From: Corydoras sp. C115
Lineage: Eukaryota; Chordata; Actinopteri; Siluriformes; Callichthyidae
Length of the DNA stretch: 64,000 nucleotides
Reading direction: 5' to 3'
NCBI GenBank assembly: GCA_019802505.1
Contig: JAFMOC010000848.1
Location: forward strand, 1 to 64,000
Shown here: piece after piece, positions 1-10,486 of the stretch
Position numbering within the stretch: the first letter of the stretch is position 1
How the letters are laid out: each line of letters starts with the position of its first letter
Position numbers and translations under genes: made by a program
The notes under the pieces: generated by a model
What the model saw: only the letters and a program-made list of their open reading frames with translations
Databases searched by the model: none
What the model was told of the DNA's origin: nothing

Positions 1-791
1 CGGATGGAGGTTGAGTCCTGAAGGTTCTCACAATGCGGTGTGTGAAGATCGGCGTTGAGTCCAATAAAATCCGATCCGAAAATCCAAACAGGTGAATCCG
101 GCGTCGCAGATCAGGAGATGACTCTTTTATAGTATAGGCTAATATTTATAAATGACGCGTGTAATAAATGCAGCGGTGTTGGCAGCAAACGACCGCGATA
201 GTAAGCAGAAAGTGCTAGCGTTAGCAGCTAAAAACGCTAGCAACTACAACGCGATTTGGGGAGTAGGGAGGGACAAAAAGCGGAATAAATGCTATGTTAT
301 AACGATGAGGTAGCTAAACAGTCAATAGAATGTGAAAAAAATAGTGTACTTTATACTTTTTTTATGGATAGTAGCTTAAATAAAAAGCATTTTAAACTTA
401 ACTATTTTTGAGTCTGCCAATGAATGTTACAATTTAAGGCTCACAGAAGGGAGGACACTTTAAACACGTTATGCAGGTATCCATTTCCACACCAAAAATC
501 TCAGTTGTTATTCACCCAAACCACCACACATGAACTGGGCTAGAAGTTGGCTTACACACCCATCTGACAGCCACAATCTAAAACAGAAAAGAAAGGTTAC
601 AAACACTTTCCAATATTTAAAACAGAGCTCTAAAACATTCATGGCAATTAATACCTGGTCTTGATTAAAAGTATGACATTGGAACACGACTTTAAAACTC
701 AGTCAATTCCAAAATCAAATATACAAAACATGAGAAAATAACAATATAAAACAGTGAGAAAATAGAAAAACAGTGAAAATAAAACAAGTGG

Positions 792-827
<36 letters not shown>

Positions 828-1190
828 AATGGCTACATCCTATGCTGGCCACCAATCATTCCTACAAAGAGACAAAATTAATACCATTATGAATAAGCAA
901 TTACCTCAAACCTGCAATTAGCTTAACAGCTAATTAGCCATACTAGGCTAATGCTACTAGCCCAATTCCATGATGCAAACTACTAGTATACATTACCCTT
1001 CTGTAGGTTGCTCGGTAATATCTGCCAATGCCTTCTACACATTCTTCCACAGGCCCTGGTTTCCCTGGATAACCAAACATATTAATTAAAAAACAACCAC
1101 TGGAGCTGACAACAAACAACCAAGTCATATTGAGCTACTCTTTCATAAAAAAAAAAAAAAAAAAGCCCCACAGGCCCACACTCTACAGGC
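1..1190. other. AT-rich non-coding stretch, no gene recognised
   Basis: No open frame with recognisable content on either strand. A poly(A) run lies near 793-826 and a second near 1147-1164; either could be an old retroposon tail, but no body could be matched. Short GCTAGC-rich motifs lie near 225-245. Confidence 0.5.
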
Positions 1191-1196
1191 ATTAAC

Positions 1197-1713
1197 ATTC
1201 CATCACATCCCAAAGATGCTCTATTGGATTGAAATCACAGTACAGTGAACTCATTGTCATGTTTAAGAAACCAGTCTGAGATGATTCCAGCTTTATGACA
1301 TGGCGCATTATCCTGCTGAAAGTAGCCATCAGATGTTGGGTACATTGTGGTCATAAAGGGATGGACATGGTCAGCAACAATACTCAGGTAGGCTGTGGCG
1401 TTGCAACGATGCTCAATTGGTACCAAGGGGCCCAAAGAGTGCCAAGAAAATATTCCCCACACCATGACACCACCACTACCAGCCTGAACCGTTGATACAA
1501 GGCAGGATGGATCCATGCTTTCATGTTGTTGACGCCAAATTCTGACCCTACCATCCGAATGTCGCAGTAGAAATCGAGACTCATCAGACCAGGCAACGTT
1601 TTTCCAATCTTCTACTGTCCAATTTCGATGAGCTTGTGCAAATTGTAGCCTCAGTTTCCTGTTCTTAGCTGAAAGGAGTGGCACCCGGTGTGGTCTTCTG
1701 CTGCTGTAGCCCA
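1197..1713 (-). pseudogene. Tc1-like transposase, C-terminal catalytic part
   Basis: The minus-strand frame carries the Tc1 catalytic domain: WSDESRF holds the first catalytic Asp and QQDNAPCH the second. GYSSRRPHRVPLLS at the start is the linker after the DNA-binding domains and continues from the half beyond the inserted BEL element. About 25 nt appear to be missing near 1238-1245, between the codons for FTVL and the segment that normally carries the third acidic residue (a NPIEHLW-like motif), so the frame is broken before the third catalytic residue. The family (DD34E cut-and-paste transposase, nuclear) is certain. This copy cannot be active. Confidence 0.88.
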
Positions 1714-2078
1714 TGTTGGAGCCATTTTCCAGTTGTATGTTATTTTATTTATAATATTATGAATTGTTGAATTATTAGGAATTATTAAGAATGATTCATT
1801 CTGATTTATATATTTTGATGTGCGTCAATGACTTGTAGAGCCAATTAACTTTAATAGCTCCGCCTTCTCTCACCGTCGGGATGCACGGCACAGGTGATTT
1901 GGATTTGGGAGCGGTAGTGAGGAGACAGGTTTTTTGACCGTGGTAAATGGAAACGCTGAAAACCTGAAACTGAAATAAACCTTTTTATATGAAATCAAGA
2001 ACCTCGCGTCATAAATATCTGCGACTGCTCCCATCATAGCGGCTCTGCACAAAAATCACTACGTCGGAAGCTGCAACA
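1714..2078 (+). repeat. BEL/Pao 5' LTR
   Basis: 365 bp, TG...CA ends, GCCCA duplication immediately upstream. Contains AATAAA near 1974 for polyadenylation. Confidence 0.95.
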
Positions 2079-2380
2079 TTAAGTCAAAAAAACTCCCGTG
2101 GAAAGAGTCTTTAAAGCCGTTTCATTGACATCAGACTGGAGTTTTAAAGCTTTGAGGAAAAGACAAAGCATTGGAAGGATTTCTGCAAGGATCCTACTGC
2201 TCTCCGGTCCGTGAGTAAAGTTGATTTAAGAAGTGTTTGAAGTCTTCTGGATCACAACGTAAGCAAAGACTACGTGATCATTTATATTTTCCTAAGCAAA
2301 TACTACAAATACCAACTTGGAACGCGAGATTAATTGTGAATAAGCAACTAAAGTAAAGCTTATAATTAAATTCGAAGTGG
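2079..2380 (+). other. BEL/Pao 5' leader between LTR and gag
   Basis: About 300 bp of untranslated leader directly after the 5' LTR. A primer-binding site is expected here, but I could not match one to a named tRNA. Confidence 0.6.
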
Positions 2381-4804
2381 ATGCACAGCCAATTAAGAAC
2401 GGAAACAATGACGGCTCAAAGCCTGAATGCTCTACTAGCGACCCGCAGCGGGAAACTGGGTGTATGCACGAGAAAAATGAATGAACTAAGAGCTCATTTT
2501 GATGCTCATGCAAGTGTGGAGATGATCGACGATGGCGTTGGCGCTTTAAAAACAGCAATGAATGAATTAACCACAGTTCATCTATCCGTTCAAGCGCTGA
2601 TGTCGGACGATGATAAGGACAGGGATCACACTGAATGGTTCGAGCCTAAATCGGCTGTGTTCGAGAGCCTATTACGTGAGGTTGATCTGTGGAAAAAATC
2701 TAAATTCGATCCACAATTAGAGATCAATCCAGAGGACAGTGTATCTAAAACCGGGTCAAAATCATCAGGATCAAAGGTCTCGTCTGTGTCCTCCATCCGC
2801 GCACGAGCTGCAGCAGAGAAAGCAGCGCTCGCAGCCAAAGCTCATGGTCTGAAGCAGAAGCATGCACTGGAATTAGAAAAGGCACAAATTCAAAGCAAAT
2901 TGGAAATGATCGAACTTGAAACAAATATTGCAGCAGCTGATGCTAAATTAAAAGCTTTGGATAATTATGAATCCTGTGAGCAGCTTCAATCCACGAGCGA
3001 CTTTGTTTCACAAATGCAGCCAGAGGAGGATGATGGAATGAATGATTATTTTGAGAGCTATGCCCGAAAAACTGTTACAGAAGCAGAGCCATCCCCTGTG
3101 GAATTTACTAAAATAGGGACAATTCCCAAAACCCCTTTACAGAGAATTATGGAGGAGGAACCTAAGCAACCAATTCCCATAATGGTCAGGTCTGTTATTA
3201 ATACTGAATCAGATGCCGTGCCCGCACCAACACTGCCAACACAAACAACAACAACTAACATCAGTCAGCCGACAACCAGAAGTTACAGAATGGAGCGACC
3301 CTTTGATTCACCTGGTTCTCCACCCGTACAGTCTGCACAATCAAATGTACAAAATGCTCAAAATGAACTTGTAAATTTGATTATTCAGCACCAAAAACAG
3401 ACTTCTCTCCCATTTAGAGAATTACCCATTTTTAATGGTGATCTTATAAGTTATCTTCCGTTTATTAATGCTTTCGAACATCGCATTGCGGCAAAAACTG
3501 AGAATGACCAAGACAGACTGTACTTCCTCGAGCAATATACATCTGGTCAACCCAAGGAATTGGTTCAAAGCTGTTTGCATATGGATGCCCATGCTGGATA
3601 CACAGAAGCCAGACGCCTTCTTAATAAACACTTTGGTGATCCATATCTTTTAAGCACCGCATACATTCAAAAGGCTTTAAACTGGAATGTAATAAAATCT
3701 GAGGATGGCAAAGAGCTTAACAGCTATGCATTATATTTAAGAAGCTGTTGTAATATTGTTACAAGTCTACCAGACATGACGGAGCTCAACAGCCCCTCCA
3801 ATTTGAAGTTAATTTTGTCGAAGCTACCATACAAGTTAAAAGAGCGGTGGAGAAGCAGAGCATGTGATATACAGGAGCATACACAACGCCGTGCCAGGTT
3901 CCATCATATAGTTGAATTCCTTGAAAAGCAAGCCAGAATTTTATTAGATCCTGTGTTTGGCTCCATTCAGGACCCTGCCACTAAAGTCTCAAGAACAGTA
4001 GAGCTAAAACGACCTATAACTAAGAAAAGCTTTGCAACAACTGTTGTTCCAGTACCAGCAAAGGCACAGCCTAACCAGGAAAACACAACCGAAAGCCAAC
4101 TGGAGACCCAACCAAAATTAGCCTACCGTAAACCATGTTTCTTTTGTAAAGGAGACCACATTATGGAATCCTGCCAACAGATGGCGATGCAACAACATAA
4201 GGATAAAGTGGACTTCTTGATGAAGAACGGTATGTGTTTTGCGTGTCTTCTTAAAGGCCATATGAGCAGTGCATGTAAAAGACGCCAGACTTGTCAATTA
4301 TGTAAAAAAAAACATCCAACAATTTTGCACATTCAAGTTCCAGTCAAGTCACGATCTATCAAACAAGCCGTCATCCCTAGTGGCCCAGTAACACAATCCT
4401 CAGCTTGTACAATCAAAGGCAGGAGTCCGGTGACTATGTCCAGGGAGCAAATGGGGGCCGGTGTTATGGACTGTAAGCTTGCTATTGTGCCTGTAAAGGT
4501 TAAATCTACTAAAAGCAATCACGCCATATTTACATATGCATTTCTAGACCCAGGAAGTTCTGCATCCTTTTGCACGCAAAAGCTGATGGAGGATCTTCAC
4601 ATGGAGGGCAGGAGAACAGAGATCCTGCTTAGAACAATGGGGCAAGAAAGAGTTGTGGGCACGCACTGCATAACAGGATTGGAGGTGAGCAGCTTTGATG
4701 GGTCAGATTTTACTGAACTTCCTGAAGTCTTTACACAAGACAGAATCCCAGTGAGCCATGGAAATATTGCCACCAAAGAGGACATACAAAATGGCCTTAT
4801 TTAA
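2381..4804 (+). CDS. gag-pro: BEL/Pao Gag and aspartic protease
   Basis: 807 residues from Met 2381; Met 2408 is an alternative start. An N-terminal charged region includes a coiled-coil-like Ala/Lys/Glu stretch at residues ~145-190. A DUF1759-type BEL gag region lies at ~345-500 (FRELPIFNGD, ...RRLLNKHFGDPY). Cys/His clusters follow at ~585-655: CFFCKGDHIMESC, CFACLLKGHMSSAC and CQLCKKKH, zinc-knuckle-like for RNA packaging. A retropepsin-like domain at ~710-800 has FLDPGSSASFC, where D-x-G-S carries the catalytic Asp. The frame stops at 4802-4804 inside a stretch that normally reads straight into pol; the run CAAAATGG near 4788-4795 is one A short of keeping frame, so a 1-nt deletion is the simplest reading. 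A programmed frameshift is a less likely alternative. Confidence 0.92.
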   Translation: MHSQLRTETMTAQSLNALLATRSGKLGVCTRKMNELRAHFDAHASVEMIDDGVGALKTAMNELTTVHLSVQALMSDDDKDRDHTEWFEPKSAVFESLLREVDLWKKSKFDPQLEINPEDSVSKTGSKSSGSKVSSVSSIRARAAAEKAALAAKAHGLKQKHALELEKAQIQSKLEMIELETNIAAADAKLKALDNYESCEQLQSTSDFVSQMQPEEDDGMNDYFESYARKTVTEAEPSPVEFTKIGTIPKTPLQRIMEEEPKQPIPIMVRSVINTESDAVPAPTLPTQTTTTNISQPTTRSYRMERPFDSPGSPPVQSAQSNVQNAQNELVNLIIQHQKQTSLPFRELPIFNGDLISYLPFINAFEHRIAAKTENDQDRLYFLEQYTSGQPKELVQSCLHMDAHAGYTEARRLLNKHFGDPYLLSTAYIQKALNWNVIKSEDGKELNSYALYLRSCCNIVTSLPDMTELNSPSNLKLILSKLPYKLKERWRSRACDIQEHTQRRARFHHIVEFLEKQARILLDPVFGSIQDPATKVSRTVELKRPITKKSFATTVVPVPAKAQPNQENTTESQLETQPKLAYRKPCFFCKGDHIMESCQQMAMQQHKDKVDFLMKNGMCFACLLKGHMSSACKRRQTCQLCKKKHPTILHIQVPVKSRSIKQAVIPSGPVTQSSACTIKGRSPVTMSREQMGAGVMDCKLAIVPVKVKSTKSNHAIFTYAFLDPGSSASFCTQKLMEDLHMEGRRTEILLRTMGQERVVGTHCITGLEVSSFDGSDFTELPEVFTQDRIPVSHGNIATKEDIQNGLI

Positions 4805-4956
4805 AAGATGTTCAAATCGCCACAGTTAAAGCAGATGTCAGTCTGCTAATTGGAGCCAATGCCCCCTGGGCACTAGAACCTTGGGAAATAATACATAGCC
4901 AAGGAGAGGGGCCCTATGCCGTTAAGACCCGTTTAGGATGGCTCATCAATGGACCT

Positions 4957-7900
4957 TTGAATGGCGGTTCATTTAAGGATGAGCATGGCCGTCGATGTGT
5001 CTCTTCAAATCGAATCTCGGTGGCCAGATTAGAGGAGCTGCTTGTGAGGCAGTACAGCCAAGACTTCCCTGAAAGAGCATGTGAAGAGCAAGCTGAACTG
5101 TCCTTTGAGGACAAAAGGTTCCTTAAAATGGCAGATGAATCGGTCATAAAGAAAGATGGACATTACGAAATCAGGTTACCTTTTCGCAATGAAAACTTGA
5201 TTATGCCAAATAATAAACCTGTGGCTGAGCTGCGAGCTATGACACTACGAAGGAAACTTTTAAAAAACAATACGTTTTACTGTGATTACACCAAGTTCAT
5301 GAAAGCAATGTTTGACAAAGGCCATGCTGAGAAGGTGCCAGATGATGAACTGTCCAGGTGTGATGGCAGAGTGTGGTATATACCCCACCATGGGGTCTAC
5401 CACAAAAAGAAAAACAAGATCAGAGTTGTGTTTGATTGTTCAGCATCATTTCAGGGTACTTCATTAAACCTTCAGTTATTGCAAGGACCTGACCTGACAA
5501 ACACCCTTCTTGGGGTTATCCTTAGATTTCGTCAGGAACCAGTTGCTATGATGGCAGATATTGAAGGTATGTTTCATCAAGTCAGAGTCCCCAAAAATGA
5601 TGCAGATTTTTTACGTTTCTTGTGGTGGCCCAACGGTGATGTCAATCAACCCCTCACAGAATATAGGATGGTAGTACATATTTTTGGCGCAGTCTCCTCA
5701 CCAAGTTGCGCCAATTATGCTTTGAAAAGAACTGCCAAAGACAATGTGGGCAAAATGAGCGTCGACGTGCTGAATACTATAAGAAGGAATTTTTATGTTG
5801 ATGACCTCCTGAAATCTGTTGCATTTGAGAAACAGGGTAAAACTCTGGTTAGCAATCTCAAAACAGCATGCGCTACCGGAGGTTTCAGATTGACCAAGTG
5901 GGTGAGCAACAGTCTATCTCTGCTTTCTTCAATCCCTATAGAAGATAGAGCCCTTAAAGAGATAATGGAGGTCGATTTAGAAAAGAGTGAGTTTCCATTA
6001 GAGCATGCCCTAGGTATCCAGTGGAACATTAGGTTGGATACCCTATGCTTTAAAAACTCACTAAAACAGCAACCATATACACGCCGAGGCATTCTTTCTG
6101 TCGTCAACTCTTTGTATGATCCTCTTGGGTTTCTTGTCCCAATGGTCCTTCCAGCAAAGAAAATAATTCAAGAACTCTGCAGAGAAAGCCTTGGATGGGA
6201 CTCAGAAATTCCGTCTGCTTTCTCCAAAAGATGGGAATCTTGGGTAGGTGCCTTGCACCAGCTTGAAGACTTAAACATCACTAGGTGCTATAAACCTAAG
6301 GACTTTGGGGAAGTCTACAAGGCACAGCTACACCATTTCTGCGATGCCAGTGAGGTAGGGTATGGCACAGTGAGCTATGTAAGACTTACGAACACTAGAG
6401 GTCTAATTCATGTTGCATTTGTAATGGGCAAAGGAAGAGTAGCACCGCTGAAACCCATCACCATCCCTCGATTAGAGCTGGCAGCTGCGGTTCTTGCAGT
6501 GCGAATCAATAGAGTACTGGAAAGAGAACTGGAATATATTCTAGAGCCACCAGTCTATTGGACAGATAGCACCTCAGTCATAAAGTACATTCAAAATGAC
6601 ACCTGTCGCTTCCAGACTTATGTGGCAAACAGAATAACTGCTATCAGGGACCGGTCCGAAAAGTTTCAATGGCGTTATGTGAGCAGCAGCCTCAACCCGG
6701 CAGATGATGCTTCACGGGGCATGTCAGCTAAATCGTTCTTTAAATCTGAGCGATGGCTGTATGGACCAGACTTTCTAAGGAAGCCTGAACAAAGTTGGCC
6801 AATATTTTCGGAGATCACTTGCACTATTTCTGACAATGACCCAGAAGTTAAAAGGACAGTCACAGTTCTTGTAACAGTGTCGGCAGAGATGTACGATCCA
6901 GTGGTCAAGTTCATGCAACATTTTTCATCCTGGAACCAACTCAAAAGAGCCACTGCAAGGCTCCTGCAATTTAAACACTTGCTTATCCAGTTAAGCAGAC
7001 ACAGAAAAGAAATGTCTCTTCTAGATCAACTGACACCCAAGAAAAGGTTCAAGATAATGACTTACAAACATCTTTCAGTTGAAGAGCTTGCAAGTGCTGA
7101 GAAATGTCTCATCCATTGTGTTCAACGTCATCATTTTCCAGAGGAGCTCTCTGTGCTGACGAAAGGAAAGGCGTCTGTCAAGAAAGGCAGTAGACTTTAC
7201 AAACTTGACCCCATGCTTGACGATGGAGTTCTGCGAGTGGGTGGGAGGCTGAGTAAGATGGCAATGCCGGAAGATTTTAAACATCCAGCAATCCTACCCA
7301 AGAACAGCCACCTAACCAAACTGCTTATTAGGTACGCCCATATTTCAGTCGGCCATGGTGGAAGAAATCAAACGCTGGCAAAGCTCCGCCAAAGATTTTG
7401 GATTCTTAAAGCAAATTCAGCTACAAGGAGTTCTATAAGAGATTGCGTTTTCTGCAGACGCTGGCACACTACAGCTACTGTGCAAAAAATGGCTGACCTG
7501 CCTTTGAGCCGCACTGTACCAGACCATCCCCCTTTCACCTATGTTGGGGTTGATTACTTTGGCCCTATAGAAGCAAAGAGAGGTCGATCTATGGTTAAAA
7601 GGTATGGAGTCTTGTTCACCTGCCTTGTTAGCAGGGCTGTCCACTTAGAACTAGCACATTCCTTGGACACTGGTTCCTGCATTGCTGCCATTCGAAGATT
7701 CATATGCAGAAGAGGGCAGGTTAAAGAAATGTTTTCTGACAATGGCACAAATTTCGTGGGGGCAGAACGTGAATTGCGGAACTCACTGGCACTTCTCAAT
7801 CATAACAAGGTCCAGCAAGGCCTAGCAACTGAGGGAATAAAATGGACTTTCAATCCTCCCTTCGGCCCACACCATGGAGGCTCTTGGGAGAGACTAATCC

Positions 7901-8112
7901 GAACAATCAAAAAGGTTCTCTATTCCATTGTTAGGCAGCAAGTGTTGGAAGAAGAAAGCCTCCAAACAGTTCTCTGTGAGGTAGAGACCATCTTAAATGA
8001 TAGACCACTTACTGTAGCTTCTAATGATGCGAATGATCCAGAACCTCTCACCCCAAATCATCTGCTTCTGTTAAAAGGGAAACCCCTAATGCCACCAGGT
8101 TTATTAGAGTAA
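4957..8112 (+). CDS. pol: BEL/Pao Pol: reverse transcriptase, RNase H, integrase
   Basis: 1051 residues when counted from a TTG codon, but the same frame is open from 4801 (…TRLGWLINGP just upstream), so 4957 is not a true start; the protein is a continuation of the gag-protease frame after a shift. RT: MMADIEGMFHQVRV at ~198 and YVDD at 280-283 (catalytic Asp pair). RNase H region ~460-600 with YWTDSTSVIKYI. Integrase: HISVGHGG...CVFC zinc-binding motif at ~795-835, then GVDYFGPI, FSDNGTNFVG and HHGGSWERLI carrying the D, D and E positions. The frame stops soon after TPNHLLLLKGKPLMPPG; fish BEL elements normally continue through a DUF5641 region, which is missing here, probably by deletion. 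The product would copy and insert the element cDNA. Confidence 0.93.
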   Translation: MNGGSFKDEHGRRCVSSNRISVARLEELLVRQYSQDFPERACEEQAELSFEDKRFLKMADESVIKKDGHYEIRLPFRNENLIMPNNKPVAELRAMTLRRKLLKNNTFYCDYTKFMKAMFDKGHAEKVPDDELSRCDGRVWYIPHHGVYHKKKNKIRVVFDCSASFQGTSLNLQLLQGPDLTNTLLGVILRFRQEPVAMMADIEGMFHQVRVPKNDADFLRFLWWPNGDVNQPLTEYRMVVHIFGAVSSPSCANYALKRTAKDNVGKMSVDVLNTIRRNFYVDDLLKSVAFEKQGKTLVSNLKTACATGGFRLTKWVSNSLSLLSSIPIEDRALKEIMEVDLEKSEFPLEHALGIQWNIRLDTLCFKNSLKQQPYTRRGILSVVNSLYDPLGFLVPMVLPAKKIIQELCRESLGWDSEIPSAFSKRWESWVGALHQLEDLNITRCYKPKDFGEVYKAQLHHFCDASEVGYGTVSYVRLTNTRGLIHVAFVMGKGRVAPLKPITIPRLELAAAVLAVRINRVLERELEYILEPPVYWTDSTSVIKYIQNDTCRFQTYVANRITAIRDRSEKFQWRYVSSSLNPADDASRGMSAKSFFKSERWLYGPDFLRKPEQSWPIFSEITCTISDNDPEVKRTVTVLVTVSAEMYDPVVKFMQHFSSWNQLKRATARLLQFKHLLIQLSRHRKEMSLLDQLTPKKRFKIMTYKHLSVEELASAEKCLIHCVQRHHFPEELSVLTKGKASVKKGSRLYKLDPMLDDGVLRVGGRLSKMAMPEDFKHPAILPKNSHLTKLLIRYAHISVGHGGRNQTLAKLRQRFWILKANSATRSSIRDCVFCRRWHTTATVQKMADLPLSRTVPDHPPFTYVGVDYFGPIEAKRGRSMVKRYGVLFTCLVSRAVHLELAHSLDTGSCIAAIRRFICRRGQVKEMFSDNGTNFVGAERELRNSLALLNHNKVQQGLATEGIKWTFNPPFGPHHGGSWERLIRTIKKVLYSIVRQQVLEEESLQTVLCEVETILNDRPLTVASNDANDPEPLTPNHLLLLKGKPLMPPGLLE

Positions 8113-8149
8113 TTGTCAGATAAATGCTATGGACAATTGGGGGCCGGGA

Positions 8150-8514
8150 TGTTGGAGCCATTTTCCAGTTGTATGTTATTTTATTTATAATATTATGAAT
8201 TGTTGAATTATTAGGAATTATTAAGAATGATTCATTCTGATTTATATATTTTGATGTGCGTCAATGACTTGTAGAGCCAATTAACTTTAATAGCTCCGCC
8301 TTCTCTCACCGTCGGGATGCACGGCACAGGTGATTTGGATTTGGGAGCGGTAGTGAGGAGACAGTTTTTTTGACCGTGGTAAATGGAAACGCTGAAAACC
8401 TGAAACTGAAATAAACCTTTTTATATGAAATCAAGAACCTCGCGTCATAAATATCTGCGACTGCTCCCATCATAGCGGCTCTGCACAAAAATCACTACGT
8501 CGGAAGCTGCAACA
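8150..8514 (+). repeat. BEL/Pao 3' LTR
   Basis: 365 bp, almost identical to 1714-2078; followed by GCCCA at 8515-8519, where Tc1 sequence resumes. Confidence 0.95.
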
Positions 8515-8519
8515 GCCCA

Positions 8520-8853
8520 TCTGCCTCAAAGTTCGACGTACTGTGCGTTCAGAGATGCTCTTCTGCCTACCTTGGTTGTAACGGGTGGCTATTTGAGTCA
8601 CTGTTGCCTTTCTATCAGCTCGAACCAGTCTGGCCATTCTCCTCTGACCTCTGGCATCAACAAGGCATTTCCGCCCACAGAACTGCCGCTCACTGGATGT
8701 TTTTTCTTTTTCGGACCATTCTCTGTAAACCCTAGAGATGGTTGTGCGTGAAAATCCCAGTAGATCAGCAGTTTCTGAAATACTCAGACCAACCCTTCTG
8801 GCACCAACAACCATGCCACATTCAAAGGCACTCAAATCACCTTTCTTCCCCAT
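8520..8853 (-). pseudogene. Tc1-like transposase, N-terminal DNA-binding part
   Basis: Reads from the Met at 8853 as MGKKGDLSAFECGMVVGARR, followed by a helix-turn-helix (SISETADLLGFSRTTISRVY) and a second helix-turn-helix region (SERTVRRTLRQMG). This is the paired-like DNA-binding region that recognises Tc1 terminal repeats. The frame runs into the BEL 3' LTR at 8514; the gene resumes at 1713. The terminal-repeat end with GGTGTACCTAATAAAGTGGC lies upstream at about 8972-8991. The DNA-binding half looks free of stops. Confidence 0.9.
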
Positions 8854-9001
8854 ACTAATGCTTGGTTTGAACTGCAGGAGATTGTCTTGACCATGTCTAC
8901 ATGCCTAAATGCACTGAGTTGCCGCCATGTGATTGGCTGATTAGAAATTAAGTGTTAACGAGCAGTTGGACAGGTGTACCTAATAAAGTGGCCGGTGAGT
9001 G

Positions 9002-9300
9002 TATATATATATATATATATATACATACACATATATATTGTCACAAGGTCCGGGTAAGTATAGCAATAACCACACGAAACAGGTAGCAGGTTCCAGAATT
9101 AAGCGATTTAATAATAACCAATAACTCAAAACAAGCATACTTCAAACGAACGAACCTGTAAAGTAGTTGACACTCTCTCACTGCAGAGAGAATAGGGCTG
9201 GATAAAATAACATAATGATAAGGTCACATGACTAAAGGGTAATTAACTAAAATGAGGCACAGCCGTGAAATAATATATATATATATATAATCCAACATGT
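9002..9300. other. (TA)n tracts and possible degraded LTR
   Basis: TA microsatellites at about 9002-9022 and 9273-9291 bracket a block that starts TGTCACAAGG at 9039, LTR-like in its first bases. No matching end or target duplication was found, so the LTR reading is weak. Confidence 0.3.
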
Positions 9301-9700
9301 GAGCAATGCTCTAAAAGGTGGTGGTTTACTCCTGGTATTAATACAATTACTGCTGGTGAAAGAACATTTTCCTACAAGGCTGCTCAACTTTGGAGTTCTC
9401 TAGTTACATCTTATAATTCTGAATCACTTTTTATATATAAAAGTAGCCCTCTAGTTACATCTTATAATTCTGAATCACTTTTTATATATAAAAGTGGATT
9501 AAAAACACGCTCATTTTCTTTTACATTTAATTAATCCCTCTAGAGAAATGTATGGAGCTTGGGTTTAAATGTGTTGAGTTGATGATATAGAATCAGTCAG
9601 TGCTGGCATTTCACCTCTTCATCCAGTTCACTATTAGTAGACTAGATTACCTGCACTCTCTGCCTCTTTTAATTATGCTGCTTCAGTCACTAAAAAAAGG
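9300..9700 (+). mobile_element. LINE 3' fragment (RT C-terminal tail)
   Basis: Between about 9350 and 9532 the + strand encodes ITAGERTFSYKAAQLWSSL, then SESLFIYKSGLKTRSFSFTFN and a stop. This matches the C-terminal tail of L2/CR1-group LINE reverse transcriptases (GERxFSYxAPxLWNSLP...LKTHLF type). A 51-bp direct repeat (9398-9448 and 9449-9499) duplicates part of the tail in frame. The rest, to about 9700, is presumed 3' UTR. Confidence 0.65.
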
Positions 9701-9770
9701 AAGGAGCTGCACTTATTCAAATATTTTTTAATGTTGATGAGCTGCTTAATCAAACGTAAGAAATGAATGA

Positions 9771-10086
9771 GGCGGCATGGTGGCTTAGTGGTTAGCATGT
9801 TCTCCTCTCAGCGCTAGGGATTTCTGGTTCGAATCACCATCTGGGTGGAGTTTCCATGTTTGTGGGTTTCCTCCAGGTTCTCCGGTTTCCTCCCACAGTC
9901 CAAAAATATGGATCAAGTCAATTGAGTTCTCCAAATTGCCCCGTATAGAGTGTGGTTGTGTGAGTGAGTGTGTTCTCAGTTATGGATTGGCCTCTGTCCT
10001 GGGTGTATCTGCCCACCGCCGGATGGGCATGGGGAACCCCCCCGCGACCCTAATAGAGGATAAAGTGGAAGATAATGGATGGATGG
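9771..10086 (+). mobile_element. tRNA-derived SINE, copy 1
   Basis: tRNA-like head with A-box-like TGGCTTAGTGGTTAGCA and B-box GGTTCGAATC, a body, and a (GGAT)n tail. The 13-bp target duplication AAGAAATGAATGA lies at 9758-9770 and 10087-10099. It is the reference member for the other copies in the window. Confidence 0.9.
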
Positions 10087-10193
10087 AAGAAATGAATGAT
10101 GGGTAGGTTAGGAATGAGGTATCTGGAAATTAAGAAGGGTTATGGGCAGGTGAGTCTTCAAATGTATAAGACTGTATTGATTGCAATATTTTA

Positions 10194-10486
10194 GGGACCC
10201 AGATTCCCGGTTCGAATCCCAATCTGGGTGGAGTTTCAATGTTCTCCCCGTGTCCGTGTGGGTTTCCTCCGGGTTCTCCGGTTTTCTCCCACAGTCCAGA
10301 AACATGGATCAAGGTCAATTGAATTCTCCAAATTGCCCCATATAGAGTGTGTTTGTGTGAGTGATTGAGTGTGCCCAGCGATAGATTGGCACCCTCTCCA
10401 GTGTTTATCCAAGTTCTCACCTGGATGGGCATGGGGAACCCCACCGTGACCCTAGTAGATGATAAAGCGGAAGATACCGGATGGAT
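10194..10486 (+). mobile_element. tRNA-derived SINE, copy 2, 5'-truncated
   Basis: Begins just before the B-box (ATTCCCGGTTCGAATCCC) and runs to the GATAAAGCGGAAGAT tail. The tail merges into the IGHV fragment at TGGATTGG, which resembles the SINE's own GGATGG repeats, so the exact boundary is ambiguous. Confidence 0.85.

Larger units (their letters stand above)
1714..8514 (+). mobile_element. BEL/Pao LTR retrotransposon, nearly complete
   Basis: Two 365-bp LTRs (1714-2078 and 8150-8514) begin TGTTGGAGCC and end GCTGCAACA. The 5-bp target duplication GCCCA lies at 1709-1713 and 8515-8519. The LTRs differ by about one base seen by eye (GACAGG versus GACAGT near 1925/8365), so the insertion looks young. 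A G-rich tract just before 8150 fits a polypurine tract. The coding order is gag, aspartic protease, RT, RNase H, integrase, as in BEL/Pao. Two defects are visible: a frameshift near 4790 and loss of the C-terminal region after the integrase. Confidence 0.95.
1190..9001 (-). mobile_element. Tc1/mariner-type DNA transposon, split by a BEL/Pao insertion
   Basis: The two halves of one Tc1-like transposase gene lie on the minus strand at about 8853-8520 and 1713-1197, separated by a 6.8-kb LTR element with a GCCCA target duplication. The 5' terminus is at 9001 (plus strand ...GTGGCCGGTGAGTG), followed by a TA-rich tract that suits TA insertion. The opposite terminus and the last part of the gene were not found, so the left end is truncated or diverged near 1190. 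The order of events is Tc1 first, BEL second. Confidence 0.85.

Noticed and set aside
4788..4804. Programmed frameshift between BEL gag-protease and pol
   Set aside because: BEL elements usually have a single frame; one missing A in an A-run explains it more simply. Kept only as a low-probability alternative.
9771..9850. tRNA gene
   Set aside because: A and B boxes are present, but the sequence is the head of a SINE with body, tail and target duplication; it does not fold into a complete tRNA by inspection.
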